Of a DNA stretch of 64,000 nucleotides, positions 21,656 through 35,165 are shown one piece after another. Position 1 is the first letter of the stretch. Each line of letters starts with the position of its first letter. Under the pieces are notes generated by a model. The model was given only the letters and a program-made list of their open reading frames with translations, did no database searches and was not told where the DNA came from. The DNA comes from Anas platyrhynchos (Eukaryota; Chordata; Aves; Anseriformes; Anatidae): positions 93,555,501 to 93,619,500 of the forward strand of contig NC_092588.1 of the NCBI RefSeq assembly GCF_047663525.1. The letters run 5' to 3'. The position numbers were made by a program, and so were the translations under genes.

Positions 21656-22890
21656 TATTTTGTCATTACTTGGTACTTCTGATGACAAGAGGATGTGTGA
21701 GGAGCCTTTAAGGTGTAGTATACCAGGCCTAGGAATAAGGTAGGGCAATAAGGTTGTTCCAGAGCCAGACTAAAAGTCCATCCTCATCCAGGATTGAAGA
21801 CAGGAGGGATCATGGCAGTCACACAACTCCTCTATTCCCTGTATTGATCTCTGCTTTTTTTTTTTTTTTTTCCAGAAGTTTTCAGGGTGCACACTCCCTT
21901 TTTGCTAGTTTGCAGACAACACGTTTTAACAACCAGTCTTGAAAAATGCTGCACTACTAATAGGTAAGAGTAGAAGAGGAAGCAAATGTATATAAAATGC
22001 TCAGACTGATTTCTGGCAAATACCACGCCTGATCCATATTGCAGTATTGCCAACTTTAAGTGTTCCAAAATCACATGTGATGAGAGTGGCTTAAAATAAT
22101 CAAATTGGAGTTCCTTTTTATTTGTTTTCTGGCTTAAAAACAATCAATGTGAGGTTCTTTTTATTTGCCTTTGTTTTCTTAGCATTCAGGGTATGCTCAG
22201 ATAATGTTTTCTCAGAAACCACGTGTGCTAGAAAGCTGCTTTCTCTTTTCCAAATGAAAACTAGTATTTCTCAAGTCAAGCTCCAGACATATGCTAAGGC
22301 TTCACATGCAAAACAGCACAAGATATGGGAGTAGATAACTAGAAATGCAACACTTCATTTTTTCCTCTCATATTTTGTTTTGCTCGTTGCAATATGAAAT
22401 CCAGGGTAGGACAGAGAAACAATGAAGTGGATATGTTAATATGAATTTAAAAAATGAGAACAGAGAGTTAGGGAAGGAGAGGTAACAACAAAATAGAGTA
22501 AATAGAAAACAGAGAAGGGAAAGCAAGAGTGGTAACAGAGGAGGATGGCAATATCAACAATGGGAGAGATTTAGGAAGAGAAAACAAAGCAAACCAACAG
22601 GAAATATCATTATAAATATGCCTATGCTTTTGAAGTATGGTGGCTGCTTTCAGGCTCTGGAAGCTATCAGAGCTCTAAATAGCTATGTATCTGTAATTAA
22701 TGATCTGAAGCTGTGCCAATATTTAACCAAGTATTAGCCCTGCCACAGCAAAGGGGCATGTGGGACTTTGGAGGCCAGGTGTTTCTAAGCTTTTAGATGC
22801 TGCACACTCGTGTTCTGTATATATGTGTCTTGGGAAGGATGGGGGCAAAGTTCCCTGGAATTCAGAGATCTCCAAGACCGTTGTGCTGGA
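21656..22890. other. Intergenic, nothing recognised
   Basis: A T run at 21857-21872 and purine-rich sequence at 22440-22600. No exon or further transposon is recognised. Confidence 0.5.
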
Positions 22891-23120
22891 GGCATACACT
22901 TAAAATTCTTAGGTCTGAAATTAAGCATAAAAGGTCTGTACCCTCTTAACATGAGGGTGGTCAAACACAACAGGCTTCCTAGTGAGGTGGTTCCTCATGC
23001 CTGTCAGTGTTCGAGGCATTCGGAAAACACTTTCAGTAATATACTTTAACTTCTGGTTAGCCCTGAAGTGGTCAGGCAGTTGGACTACATGATCTTTGAA
23101 GGTTCCTTCCAACTGAGCCG
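22891..23120 (+). mobile_element. CR1 LINE 3' fragment
   Basis: Matches the CR1 ORF2 end and 3' UTR: ATGAGGGTGGTCAAACACAACAGGCTTCC, GAGGTGGTTCCTCATGCC, TTGGACTACATGATCTTTGA and AGGTTCCTTCCAACTGAG. The 3' terminal repeats have been replaced by, or grew into, the pentanucleotide array at 23121. The left edge is approximate. Confidence 0.8.
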
Positions 23121-23240
23121 TCCTATCCTATCCTATCCTATCCTATCCTATCCTATCCTATCCTATCCTATCCTATCCTATCCTATCCTATCCTATCCTA
23201 TCCTATCCTATCCTATCCTATCCTATCCTATCCTATCCTT
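23121..23240. repeat. (TCCTA)24 microsatellite
   Basis: About 24 essentially perfect TCCTA units occupy 120 bp, directly at the 3' end of a CR1 fragment. The last unit is TCCTT. This is a highly pure and probably length-variable array, seeded by the CR1 3' terminal repeats. Confidence 0.98.
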
Positions 23241-26200
23241 TATTCTGGCAGGTATGTAAATCTGTGGAGGGCTGTTAGAATCTGCTGTTCTGTAGCCTTT
23301 GATACCTAACTTTCAAATAGCTTGAAGGAATAGTTCAGCAAGACAGCCTGAAGTCTGTCTATTGCTTCAAAGTAGAAGATTGTTCTTATTTTTAGAATTT
23401 CTTTCCCTTTTCCCCATCTATATACCTTTTCCTAATCTGTCTCTTGGGGATTCCCATCCCTTTCTCTTGATGTAAAGTTGTCTTTTCATTGTTCTCTTTC
23501 TTTTACTTTTATTAGACTTACTATGTTTCTGTCTCTGCCACAGAAGTCTGAGACATCCTACTTAATGTACATTGAACTGCCTCTTGTCCTCTTTTAAATA
23601 TGTAATTTAATTTGCAAAATTTCTGACTCTAGCATAATCTCTTTGTATCCATCTACTCTTTCTTACACCTTGGGAAATAGTCGTATCCTTTTTAGTCTCT
23701 GTTTAGCAACTCCATGTATCCTGTTTCTATATGGAACTAAGAGCAATTAATAAGTTATGCTGTTCAGGAGGCTGGATTTGCCTTGGCTGAAATCGGTGAG
23801 CCATATATAATCTAGGGTAAGTATCAGGATTTTTTTTTTTCCAGATTTCAAATGCAAAGCCCAAATTTAAAGAAGGCGCCTTGTACAATTTACTTGTATA
23901 GAAGTGTTTTCACTGAGGGCTGAATACAAAGACAGTGAAGTCCAAAGATAACCATAGGAGCACTGATACTGTGAGTTGGATGCGAAGCTCAGATTGCTCT
24001 TGCAGTACCACTCTGACTGATGAAAGAAGGCTAAAATACTGAAAAAATAATCTTCTGTCTTGCATTCAGAGGCTCGGAACATTTGCACGTGCATTCATGT
24101 GCAAAACTCTCTTTTAGTCATCTCTCTTCCCCTAAGACTGCTTGTCTTAGTAGTAAATACTGGTTGTGCTCCAAATATTGGCTCACCACCTGGGCCAGAA
24201 AAAATACCATGGGAAATGTATGGACTTTGAAAAAGACTTTAAAAAAATAGTCAGATGGAGAAAAGGTAGATTGATAAAGTATGCTATGGCCACAGAATAA
24301 AGCAGAATAAGTAGGTCTTATTTGGGGCACTATCCATTGGTCGATATTTCATTGTTAAAATTTGCTTTTGGTAAAGTGACTTGGTCAGTGGTTTCTCTGT
24401 TACTGAAATTAGATAATATTTATTGTATAATTAAATGTTGGTTTATTTATTCAAATATTTTGCCAGATAGCTTATTAAATAAGCTTCCTATTTTATAACC
24501 CCTTTGTTGGCAAATATTGAGCTTTAAAAGTTACTACATTTCATACTATTTTTTTTTTGTACATTTAATGAAATATATCAAGTGTGCATGAGGTACACAG
24601 AAAAAATATCAAAGTTCTTCGAGTGGGAAGCCTTGGCCACAAACCTAATTTTGGAGGTAACAGCATATGATGAGGTCTGCAACATTTGATCAATGTCTGG
24701 TAATCACCTATTGCCAGGTCCAGAGTTGCAAAAATGAAGTAGGAAGGGAAAAATATCTCCTTTTTTCTCTGCCTCCCTCTTTCTCATACTACCACAGAAG
24801 TACATACATCCACCCATGCATGTGCATGTGCATGCACACATACACGTACACACAAAAAGCTTCTGTCTTGATTCAGTTTGCTCAGCTTCTGTGTACAATT
24901 AGAAAGTGCAGATGTTCTGGACTGCAGGGTGGTGTCCAATTTCATTTGAAAATGAAATATATGATAAATATTAAAAAGATTTTTTATATTAAAAAGATGT
25001 TCATTTAAAAGATTAAAAGCCATCTTCACAGTAACAGTATTTTATCCCTGAAGTGGCCCTGGAGTCCAGATTTATTACAAATTTCCTTCATACTTCTACT
25101 TATAGAGCTAAAATTATCAATTCTTTGAGGATCCACAGATGATTTTTCTTTTACCAAGTAAGAGGGTATACTTCTATTCTTTTTTTAAAATAAATATTTT
25201 AGTATCAAAGGTATGGTGCCTACTTCCACTGCTAAAGGTGTATGTATTTATGTCATTTTAAGCTTAAAGTATATTTCCAGTATTCTTAATCTAATAATAA
25301 TATTCTACTATGTCTGTGGCAGGTAATAAAAATGTTGGTCACAATGTTAGTGGCCTTGCAACAGTGAATGCATCAATTACAATTTTTTAACTTTATTAAA
25401 CTCAAACACATTTGCAAGAGTGTACCAGTTCAAAGGGCTGGCATTAGCTCATAGACTTTCAATAGTGGTTCATGATTTTGGCACAGATTATGTTTTTTCT
25501 CCACCCTGGCTGTCATTGTGTCTTGTGGAGCGTATTTTAGCAGCTGTTTAAGTGTTAGTCAGCTTCTGAGGACTAGACTGAACCTCAGGAATGGAAGTGG
25601 CCTTTGGACATTGTAGATGGTATTTGGCAGGTATTGTGAAGATGGTTTGAATATTGTGTACCTATGTATTCCTGACACTTTAAACTGAAGTGTTGTGTTG
25701 AAAAAGAGCAAATGCAAGATGTTGTTCCCAAAGTGTAGCCAATGAAGCCCTTGCAAAAATTATAGCAGATAGGTCTGCTGTTTTAAGTTGCTTAGGTATT
25801 CAATTTTCTTTAAAACAACATTCTTAATGTCATCATACAGCCCAACCCAACTGCACTCTCCTAAAACTGCCAAATGCCTGACAGCCATCATCTTGCACGG
25901 GACCTTAGCATTGGTTCTGAATCAACTGCACTTTTCTTGGCCCTGCGTCTCTCCAGGAAACTTGGCTTTGCTCCATCAGCTTTCCCCTATGGAAAAGCTA
26001 AGTGTCAGCATGAGACTCAGGAGCAGAAGAGTTAGAGAAAAGATGCAGAAGAGACTAAGAAGAACCTGATTAACATTTTCTGAAAAGATGGAAAGCCACA
26101 CTGTGGGTAGGGATATAGGTGTCAGATTGAGAAAACAAAAATTAGGCTTCCCTATCTTCACCCAGAGCCAAATAGCATGACCTTTTTCTTTCTAACCTCC

Positions 26201-28354
26201 TTCTCTCTGTGCTTCAGTGTCCCAAACTTCCTCAGTAGCTTGGTACCAACCATATCTGCATTAGCTTTTCCAGTCTACTCTCTATCATGCTTATTTCTTC
26301 AGCAATCTTTAAATAATAGTTCCCACATAAAGCTCAACAGCTTTGCACTCCCAAATGCTAATTTCCACACTCCCCAAGTACCTGCAGAACTTGGAGAGAT
26401 CACAAAAATGTGTGAAAGAGTTCAGACTGAAAGATCCATGTGCTAGCTGGAGGGAAGGAAAGGAAGGGAAGGCCAGGAGTATGGAAGGGTGTTTCTTTCC
26501 CAAGTATGAACAAGTGTTTATAAGAAGAAAGACTCAAAGTCTCTTCAGCATTTGCCTTTATGATATTTCTAATGCCTAACCAAACAGTTATACTGACCTT
26601 AATAATAGCATGAGGAGCTTGTGCAAGGAGGGAAAGCATTTCAAAGATGTCATGTCAACAACCATGTCTTCATCTCACTTCATCCACTCTTTAGGAACAT
26701 GCCTACATTACTTTAAGTGCTTTCACATGTTTGACTAATGCCATTTTCCTCAAGTAGAATTAGGAAAACAAAACTTTAGAGTTTTCATAAAACTCTACTT
26801 AAAAATATTACTGCTTAAGTGCAAAGCAGTAGCATTAGTTCTTGCATATGCTCTGCAGTATTCAAAATGCTGGAGGTCCCTGTACTCTTGTTGGCTCTGC
26901 TGTTCATCCCAGCTTAACTTCAAATTCCAGGCACTGAGGTGGATAACTTTCTCAGCTGCACTTCACTCAAAGGGGCACTTGGTCAAATCCGCAGCAGCTG
27001 GGAACCTGTGAAGAGGATCAAAGCCACAGGCTGAGCTGCATAAGCATGCAGTAACTAAACTTTAGTTGACCAGTCAATATTGTAAAGCACTGGGTTTTAG
27101 GTAGGCTAAATTTCAGAGGTCTGCTCTTTAAATGACTACAAATGGACTTGTAACCACCGCTGGGAGGCACAAAAATATCAAGTCAGTTTAGTCAATGTGT
27201 AGGGTTTTTTTACCATTCAATGTAGTTGACTTTTAAATGCCAGCTTGGCTTTATGGCAAAGCCATTGATACAACATCCAGTTCCTGTGTCACATGCAGCA
27301 CTAGAGGGCAGAGCTAACAGCTAATGAGAAATTAAGGATGCCTTAAGGTCAAGGGAACATATGTTATAAAGCAGTTAAATTAAATTATAGGAAATAGCTG
27401 GTGAACCAGGCTGAGACACAAAAGCCAAAATATGAGGTGACTGGTAAAATAAATGGCAAATTAATGGTAGCGCTGGAAGCATGACAAATACTACAACCAT
27501 GGCCTTGCATATCCCGTCAGACCCTGGTTGAGAGCATTTGCAGCTCTGAGAGACACTTTCCAGCTTTCTGCACACTCACTTCTTGTGTATTTACTAGCTT
27601 CTGTTTGCAAACGGAAGGACTAAACATGTCACTCTGTGAAATAAAGCTGAGGTGCTGGAGTGCAGCTCTGCTGCAGGAAGAGAATGCCCTGGAATGTGCC
27701 ACATGCTGGGGAAAGTGACCTGAGAGGAAGCATCCTGCAAATTTGTCAGGATCAGACTCTTCCTGCCTGCCATTTTCCATGGGCTTGATGCCATGGGTCT
27801 CGCAAATGACTGTAAAGTACTGAAGGTGGAAGTGGATAGAGGTATGTGGGGATCTTTGATGAATACTGGAGTCACACTGTTTTTTGTCAGCCCAAGAATG
27901 CAGAGAGCCATGCAATCCTTCACACCTGCACCACAGAGACTAAGCACAGCTTGCGTGGTCAAGAGGACTTCATTCTAAGGTGAGTTTCTCCGAGGTAAGA
28001 TCTGGTGAAGGTAAACAATTTCACACAGAGTCAGGCAGTATGTTGTTGACTGAGATGGGAATACAAGCTTGGAGGCTCCCAGTTCATTTTCCAACCACAC
28101 AAAATGCTGCTTTGCGGTTTGCGGCCTGGGCCATACCATGTCCAGTGAAAGAGAAATCTGATAAAGGACCTAGCTAAATTACAGGGCGTGCTTTGAGAGG
28201 GCCTTGAAGAGATTTCTCCCAATTGAACTAGTGGAGGAAGAGCGTATGTATGAACAGTGTTGGGTTAGTCACAGGGCCTGTCAGCAGGCTTGCAAGTGAG
28301 CTCTGAAGAAACAGGAAGATGTCTGGGCACCTGCAGAGGATTACTGAAGTAACT
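23241..28354. other. Intergenic, no gene recognised
   Basis: AT-rich unique sequence. A CATG/CACA-type alternating purine-pyrimidine stretch occurs at about 24806-24853. Overlapping minus-strand ORFs at 27517-27962 (up to 132 codons) are in two different frames and show no domain or splice logic. No transposon family is recognised. Confidence 0.45.
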
Positions 28355-28535
28355 TAGCCAAGCACTGGCACAGGTTGCCCTGAGAGGTTGTGGAGTCTTC
28401 CTCCTTGAAGGTATTAAAAGTCTGGACATGGTCCTACGCTACCAGCTGTAGGTGGCCGTGCTTGAGCAGGGGGGTTGGACCAGATGGCCTCCAGAGGTCC
28501 CTTCAAACCTCAGCCATGCTGCGATTCTGTGAACT
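28355..28535 (+). mobile_element. CR1 LINE 3' fragment
   Basis: GCACTGGCACAGGTTGCCCTGAGAGGTTGTGGAGTC, TTGGACCAGATGGCCTCCAGAGGTCCCTTC and GCGATTCTGTGAA follow the CR1 3' consensus in order. A degraded 3' end of an older CR1 subfamily than the element at 20.1 kb. Confidence 0.88.
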
Positions 28536-31500
28536 TCGCTTTGCCCCTGTGTGTCCATGTGAAATATATCTCAGAGCAATGCCAGCTATGTGGTGCTCTG
28601 CTGATGGCAGGTGTGGGCACCGTGCTTCAGAAGAGACCCCTCTTGCTGGCCCCTTTGCTGGCCTGAAAGTTAGAGGGTGTAGGAAAAGGAAGGTGAAACT
28701 ATGAAATGGGAGTGGTTCACCTACAAATGGACAAGGGAAATCCAGGCAAAATATAAGATTCTGTCTGTACCCAGACTTTTACAGATGCCCAGAGAGACCC
28801 AGGAGAAACTATTTGGCTAAACTTCAGTACCTTTTACAGTATTACATAACTTTTACCTGTTAAACTGCTGCAAGGTTTTAGTATAAATGGAGAGAAGAAA
28901 GTAAAAATTATGACCTCTCCTCCTGCCCTCAGCCAAATAATGCCAACCAAAACCACCCAGACATTCACTTTACCTCTGTTTGTCAGGAAAAAAAAAGAGG
29001 TCATTTTGCGTATCATTAATACAGCTGCTACTTTATGGCCAGATATCTTTGTTCTTGTTGACTTGATGATCCTTAAGGGTCCCTTCCAACTCAGGATATT
29101 CTATGATTCTTTTCTTGAGACTGCTCAGTCTTCAAGAAATGAAGTGTGATTTTTACAGTTTACATGGCAGTGATTTATATGAGGGTCATGGCCTGTCACA
29201 TGATGATGCCTGACCCCTCATAACATGATGTAAGTATAAGAATCACACTCTTCCTCAGGGTCAGCAGAGCCATGACACAGGTCCTAGTATTCAACACACC
29301 ACCCACAAAGTGGGACATATGCTTTTTTCCTTTTTTTTTTTTTTGTCAGCTCCCTGAATTACTTTCAGGTAGTTCTGCACATTTCTACTTTTTCATTTAA
29401 TTAGGTGCAAACACTCTGTATAAATAAAATAAAAAGTTCCCTGCAGCGAGTAGACTATTGCAGACTGCCAGACACTGAAAAATGTTTGTCTCCATTACTG
29501 TTGCTTAATAATTCACATTTTATAAACAAAGAAATCTTTCTCTCACTTTTTTTCTTTCCCTTTTCCAGTCAGCGTTTGGGGGCTAGAAGCTTGGATACAG
29601 CTGCAGAACAAGTTTGGATCCCCATATACAGTAGGTGTACTATCAATGAATACAAGAGGTGTACAGTACTACCAATGTTTTCTGCCTGCCTTTCAGTCAC
29701 ACAGATTTCATGTTCTTTAGGACATGTCAGTCATTGCAATACTTGTATATAAATGCAGTGTTGTCTCTAAGGCATTTCAGATCCCTTCACATGCTGTTTG
29801 GCAAGCGGAGCCACTATTCTTTATGTCCTGATTCTAGCAGCAGCTGAAGTCATAGACTTTGGAAAGCAGACACCCCCCATGATAATGACATGATCCTACA
29901 AAGTTTTCTATAAAGGAGCTTGTGTTGATTTACTAAGAGTGTATCAGAATGGTGTGTAAAGTTGATTATCTTCATGTATATGCAAAGAGAGAGGGTGTGA
30001 AGAGGTTGTGTAACTTCCATATTGGCATCTTACTAAGCTGAAGTACCCAAATCCTCATAATGAATTAAAAATTAACATAATTTCAGTACAAAACCTAATC
30101 TGCACAGATTTATAAAAATCTTCCAAAAGACATTGGGAACAGGGAGTTTTGCCTACAGAAATACTAGATTTGAATGGCAACTGGTTGGTACTGATGTATG
30201 TACTTCCAGGAGTTATGGGTCCTTACCTTACCAAGCTTATAGACTTTATTTATGGCTGGGACGGGATGAAAGGAAGCCAGTTCACTCTTACCAACTATTC
30301 TTGCCTTCAGAAAGGAACATATCACATGATCTGTTGTAGTCCTTTAAAATCAGTAAGATGTTCTGCTCAAGAATACAAGCTGAGATTTTCCAAGACAAGA
30401 GCCAGAGTGGCAACATGCCTTTACATATATCAACACAAGAAAATGATCCAATTATAGCAAAATAAATCAAGCAGACCTTTGGAATTTTAGATGGAAACCC
30501 AGAGGATGTTGTCCTTTCCCACAACTGCTTTGGCCAAACTCATGGGGACAGCAAAGAGCCAACAAAGTCATCAGCCCTATGACAAGTATCAAGGAAAAAT
30601 GGAACTACTGCTGTGGTCAAGTGAAGTCACTACTAATGTCTGTGTTTTGCTGTAACTACTTACTCAGTTTCTTGGAATTTCTTTGCTATCTTACTCAAAG
30701 TATGTAGATTCAACGTCTTCTCTTCTCTTTGTGTCCACTGATTTTTAAAACAGGTATAAAAAGTATTGGTGTACTAGAAGGTTAAAAACATATTTTATGC
30801 CATCAGATAAGTCACCAGGAAAAAAAAATAAAAATAAATTAATTAAAGAATACTACAATTTTCTATTTCCTTTTCTGTCACGTTGTATATTATTTTTTGC
30901 TGTACAGCATATACAATTTCCCTTGAAACAAAATGCAGTTATGTAGTTACAATACAACAAAGTCCCCTGTTAAGGACAGAGTGAGCAAGAAGCTGCGCTT
31001 CCTTCTAATTCCAGAGGTGTTCCTTACAGTTAGCAAGGCAGTGTAGAGGAACCTGCTGCTATCTGTGTTTTTTGAATAAACAGAAAATTCAAAGCTACCT
31101 GTCTGAAAGCTTTCAGTGTGTATATTCACATCATGCATGGGTATAAAGGAGTGGAAGAGGCTAAGATTCTTTAAAAGTCAGCTGGATCAGAGCATTAACT
31201 ACCCAAATTCATCAAAAGTTATATTTAAAGCTTCCAGTGCCATGGTGTTGCTTGCTTGCTTGAATAACATATAGGGAGGTTCCTGAGATTGAGTCATTCC
31301 ACTCAGACTGAAAGTAACATTTGGCAGGTCCATCATTATGAGAATACATATGCAGCTGTTTATAAGCACCTTGTCCTTTACAGCACTGGGGCTATTGTGG
31401 TGGGGAGGGTCAGCTTCTTTCTCCTGGTCTTGGTGGCTCAGACTTACTAACAGAGTGAGTATTTTTGCCCAGCTTTGAATTTCTAAGGGAAAAAATTTTA

Positions 31501-31999
31501 AGAAGCTGAAATAAAAGCAAAATAGGATGGGAATATGAAAACAATATTTCTGAGCTCTGCTGAGTTCCAACAGCAACACAAAACTATTCTGTTTACATAT
31601 TTAGTGAAATAAATCCTGGCATCACCACTGGTATAATTGCTCTTATTGTGGGGGTTTCTTTTGAGTTTTCTTTGGACAAAATAAGGACAAATGGAAATAA
31701 CGGACAGATGTCATTGCTGGAAGTGCTAATGGGAGCTGCAAACTCCTCTCATTAACTGCTTTCAGAGCATCATGAGGAGCACCAACCCATTCTTCTGGAT
31801 CAGGAGCACTAATGAAGACCAGCACTTTGAAGAAGACTCCTGTTTTGACCTTTGGTTCCTTGTACCCTTTCCAAACCTGGGATGTGAAGTAGCAGGATGA
31901 ACAATTCCCATCTCCAGCGAAGCTCTGCTGTTATGGTCCAGTGCCATCAGTGCCGTTTGCCACCTTACCTTACCCCTCGCCTGAAGATCATCACTCTTG
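28536..31999. other. Intergenic, no gene recognised
   Basis: Contains the tiny CR1 tail at 29057-29118, a T run at 29329-29345 and otherwise unique sequence. Short minus-strand ORFs (31199-31579, 31643-31825, 31762-31947) have no recognisable domain. Confidence 0.45.
29057..29118 (+). mobile_element. Very short CR1 3' tail
   Basis: About 60 bp that match the last part of the 20.1-21.65 kb CR1 almost base for base: GACTTGATGATCCTTAAGGG, CCCTTCCAACTCAGGATATT and CTATGATTCT. An extremely 5'-truncated insertion of the same CR1 subfamily. Confidence 0.9.
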
Positions 32000-32526
32000 C
32001 CGTGGCAGACCCTGACCTGCGACCCTAAGCAATACGCTGCTGTCTGGTTTCACAGTGCAGAGCGAAAACACTCCCCCACTCACAAACCCATCCCTCCATG
32101 TACAGCTATATCCAGAAACTCCCTGCTTACCAGCGCCAGCTACCTAGCTGCCCTTCTCCTTCCAGCCAAGGATTTCTCCTGGTTGTGGCTTGTCCTGTCC
32201 CCCTTTTCTCTCCCTCCCAGCTTTTACATTTCTTGCGCTGCGTTTACCAACAGGGCAATGTGACTTTTCACACTTCTCTCACTGACTTTTCTCAGTCCTC
32301 GCTGCCCTGCCGACTGGGCTGGGCAAAGCCTCTCCCCAGCCCCAGCTGACCAGACATCTCCCCCCACCTTCCCCTCCCCTTCTCACCAGCCAAGCAAAGG
32401 ATTCCTCTCTCCCTCCCTCTCCCTTTCTTTTTCCACCCCTCCTACCTTCAGTGCAAACCCAAGACGCAGGATCCCGCCGAGGGAAAGCAGCTCCTTGAAA
32501 TCATCACTGCTGCCCCTGCTGCTAAC
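32000..32526 (+). promoter_or_regulatory. Probable SUSD5 promoter and 5' UTR
   Basis: The sequence turns from AT-rich to C/T-rich here, with CTCCCTCCC and CCCCTCCC runs at about 32360-32450 and a moderate number of CpG sites towards exon 1 (for example GATCCCGCCGAGG near 32470). No TATA box is apparent at a credible distance. The transcription start cannot be placed from sequence alone. Confidence 0.5.
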
Positions 32527-32689
32527 ATGCAGAGGAGGAGGGAGAAAAAGACTCCACAGCCACTCTCCTGCAGCTGGGGGCTTCGCAGCGGGGTGATGGC
32601 TTCGGGCTCTCGGAGATTATCTCTCACCTTCGTCCGGGGCGTGGGATCTGTCTTCTTCATCCTTCAGATCATCTCTGTACGGGCTGATG
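32527..32689 (+). CDS. SUSD5: SUSD5 exon 1: signal peptide
   Basis: Encodes a basic N-terminus, a hydrophobic core (GVGSVFFILQIISV) and RADG at the exon end, as in other SUSD5 proteins where the signal peptide precedes the Link module. It ends GCTGATG/GTGAGT, a consensus donor, phase 1. Two in-frame starts are possible: 32527 (55-residue leader with A at -3) and 32596 (32-residue leader, ATGG context), which gives a more typical signal peptide length. Both start the same mature protein. The upstream frame gives no strong reason to extend further. The product enters the secretory pathway, with cleavage expected near VRA/DG. Confidence 0.88.
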
Positions 32690-32760
32690 GTGAGTCTCCA
32701 CTCAGTTCGGGCTGGGTTGCTGTGTCTGGAAGGAGAACTGTATGTTGAACTATGTTATTG

Positions 32761-32809
32761 AGAAAGAAAGAAAAAAAAAAAAAAAAAAAAAAACAAAAAA
32801 AAAAAAAAC
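32761..32809. repeat. Poly(A) tract just inside intron 1
   Basis: An almost pure A run of about 49 bases, begun by (GAAA) units and broken by one C, 72 bp after the exon 1 donor. Its T-rich complement could contribute to minus-strand artefact ORFs, and no coding function is implied. Confidence 0.95.
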
Positions 32810-35100
32810 ACCACCTTTCTTTTTTAATAAGAAACTTAAATACACGCCCCACTTTGGGTTAGGGAATGTCTGATTCAGAGTTTTTTGAGACTCTACAAAT
32901 ATCCTGGGGTTGGTTAAGCAGAGAAAGGAAATAAGATCCCAGAAGGCTAAGATTATTTTATTACAACAAAATAAGAGGATAGTGAACTTTTCCAGAGGAA
33001 ATAAGAATAATAAAGCCAGGACACGAATTAAGAACAATCAGCTATATTTTAGGAGAGCTTCGCTTATAATTAAAAATATAATTTCTCCAAATGACTTCCA
33101 CATCTGCTTGCCTCAGATGCCACCAAACATCAATTTATATGGGAAGGTATTTGAAGAAGGGAAGGCAAGAAGTTGAGGGCTTCCACTTACAGCATTTTCT
33201 ATTTGGTACAACACACACTCAAGATAACTGTTCGCCCTTCTGCATGTGAGCTTCACCTGTTCTTCACTGCTGAGGGGTTTGATCAGAACACGAACTGGGT
33301 TGAATCACCATCTACTGCTTACTCTGAAATGTGACTTTTTTTACCCGCTGATGATAATCCTGAATGGCTGCATCCTTTGCAGTTTTCCTGCAGCCTATCA
33401 CCCTTTTAATAATTGAGCCACCCTACTGATGACTAACTTGCCTTAGCAGAAATACAATTCGTGTTTAAAACAGTTGTGTCTTTTCCTGGGACAGCAACGC
33501 TGAATGGCCATATTTTTTTCACTTTCACAGCTGCAATAGATTTATGCCTGATCCCAGGATTTATTTTTTTTCTGTACACTAATCCTTTACCATCAATGTT
33601 TGCTGCATTATTCCAGAAAACAGTCCTTCAACATTATAGAGCAATAAAAACTCTTCTTTTTGTTCTCAGAGTATTTTTCCTCCTTAGCCTATATTTATTT
33701 CTGCTGATCAAAAAATAGGGGAAAAGAAAGGGGGCAAGTTAATCCTGTCTGCACATGCCTACCATTTTGTGTAAAATGTCATTTATATAGCAGAACCTTG
33801 TCTTGTAATGTTGAAGAAAATTACTTTTATTTAAGAATAAAGCAAAAGAACTGTGTCAGACAACTCCATTGTGTTGCACTAGGTAAAACTGCAATTCTAA
33901 GTTTAGGAAATTCTCATTGCCTAGCAAAATCCCTCTGAAATGAGGAAAAAAACGCATCCCCATGAATGAGGGTTCTACACATAACTTAAAAAAGGTGACA
34001 AGAGAGGAATAATTAATTTGCTTTTGCTAAGAATGCTTTCTGGGAAGTCATCCCTTTTCTTTTCAAGAACACCTCCAAAATTTTGTTGCATTGATAGCAT
34101 CTTCTTGCTTCCTAGACAGAAACCCTCTCAAAAAGAATGGGAAAAAAATTTGGAGATCATGTCAAGGCAAAGTTCATGACAGATTTTGTCATTCAACATT
34201 TTTTCAAATTTACTTTACAAGTGGTAAAGCAATTGTAAGAATTAAAGGGTAAAATATACAAAGAACATTGCAATTGTAGAGCATTACTATAACATTGTTG
34301 TTTCTGTTTTTATTTAACTTTTAAGAATCTTTGCTGAAAATGTTTAAGTCCTCTATTAGCATGCTTGCCAGTGTCTTCTACTAATATTAATATTCAATCT
34401 ATCAATTATAACACTATCCTATAAACCACCTGGCTTAATATGCAGAAGAAAACACTTTATTTGAACTTTAGTATTTACCACTACACATAGACTTACATAT
34501 TTAAATAAGATCTGAGAGTACAAAACAGGACTAATACTTTCCTTTATAACAGATTCTTGCCTGATCCAAACAGGAAACCACCTTCTCAGTTTTGAAAGTT
34601 TTAGGTGAAAGTATAATTGTGCTACTCTAATATATGTATACATGGCTTAAGTGACAAAGGATGGTTCTGGGTGACACGTATATGTGTTTGCTACTTTTAA
34701 CAAAAAATAATTTAATGTTTTGCAAAGCACAGAAGAGATTTTGACTTCACCTTGTAAAAATCCTGTGAAATCCAGACTGTCCCCAATTACAGACAATTCC
34801 CTGAAACTGGTTAGAATATATTTCCCAAAGGAAGACCTTCACTTTATTATCTTACACACAAATAATGTCAAAGAGTAGGTAACAAAACTGGAAACCATAG
34901 GGGTCCGGTGAAGGTATAAAGCCTTGAAACTTTATTGATCTCTTTTGACTAATACTTACCACAATGCATATTGTTATAGAGCTGATAGTTTCCAGAAAGA
35001 CAAGCGTAAATGCCAAACTAAAAGACAGCTTTCTTTCGATTTGAAGTTGTTTTTTGTTTTTGTTTTTTTTTCCTTACAATGGAAATGTGCTTGTTCATAG
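32810..35100 (+). other. SUSD5 intron 1, proximal part
   Basis: AT-rich intronic sequence with only short ORFs. No recognised transposon or conserved exon-like element. Confidence 0.5.
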
Positions 35101-35165
35101 TGTTATATATGGAGTGGTAATTCGTGTCGAGAAAATGGCTGATATTAATAAAGAAGGGGGAGATT

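Noticed and set aside
23121..23240. Regular array considered as CRISPR-like or satellite centromeric repeat
   Set aside because: The unit is 5 bp with no spacers, directly joined to a CR1 3' end: a simple microsatellite.
24784..24860. Alternating purine-pyrimidine CATG/CACA stretch as a Z-DNA or regulatory element
   Set aside because: Short and imperfect, and common in vertebrate intergenic DNA. Nothing nearby suggests a function.
27517..27962. Two overlapping minus-strand ORFs of 132 and 122 codons as a possible gene
   Set aside because: Different frames over the same bases, no domain, no promoter or splice context. Their length is compatible with chance in moderately GC-rich DNA.
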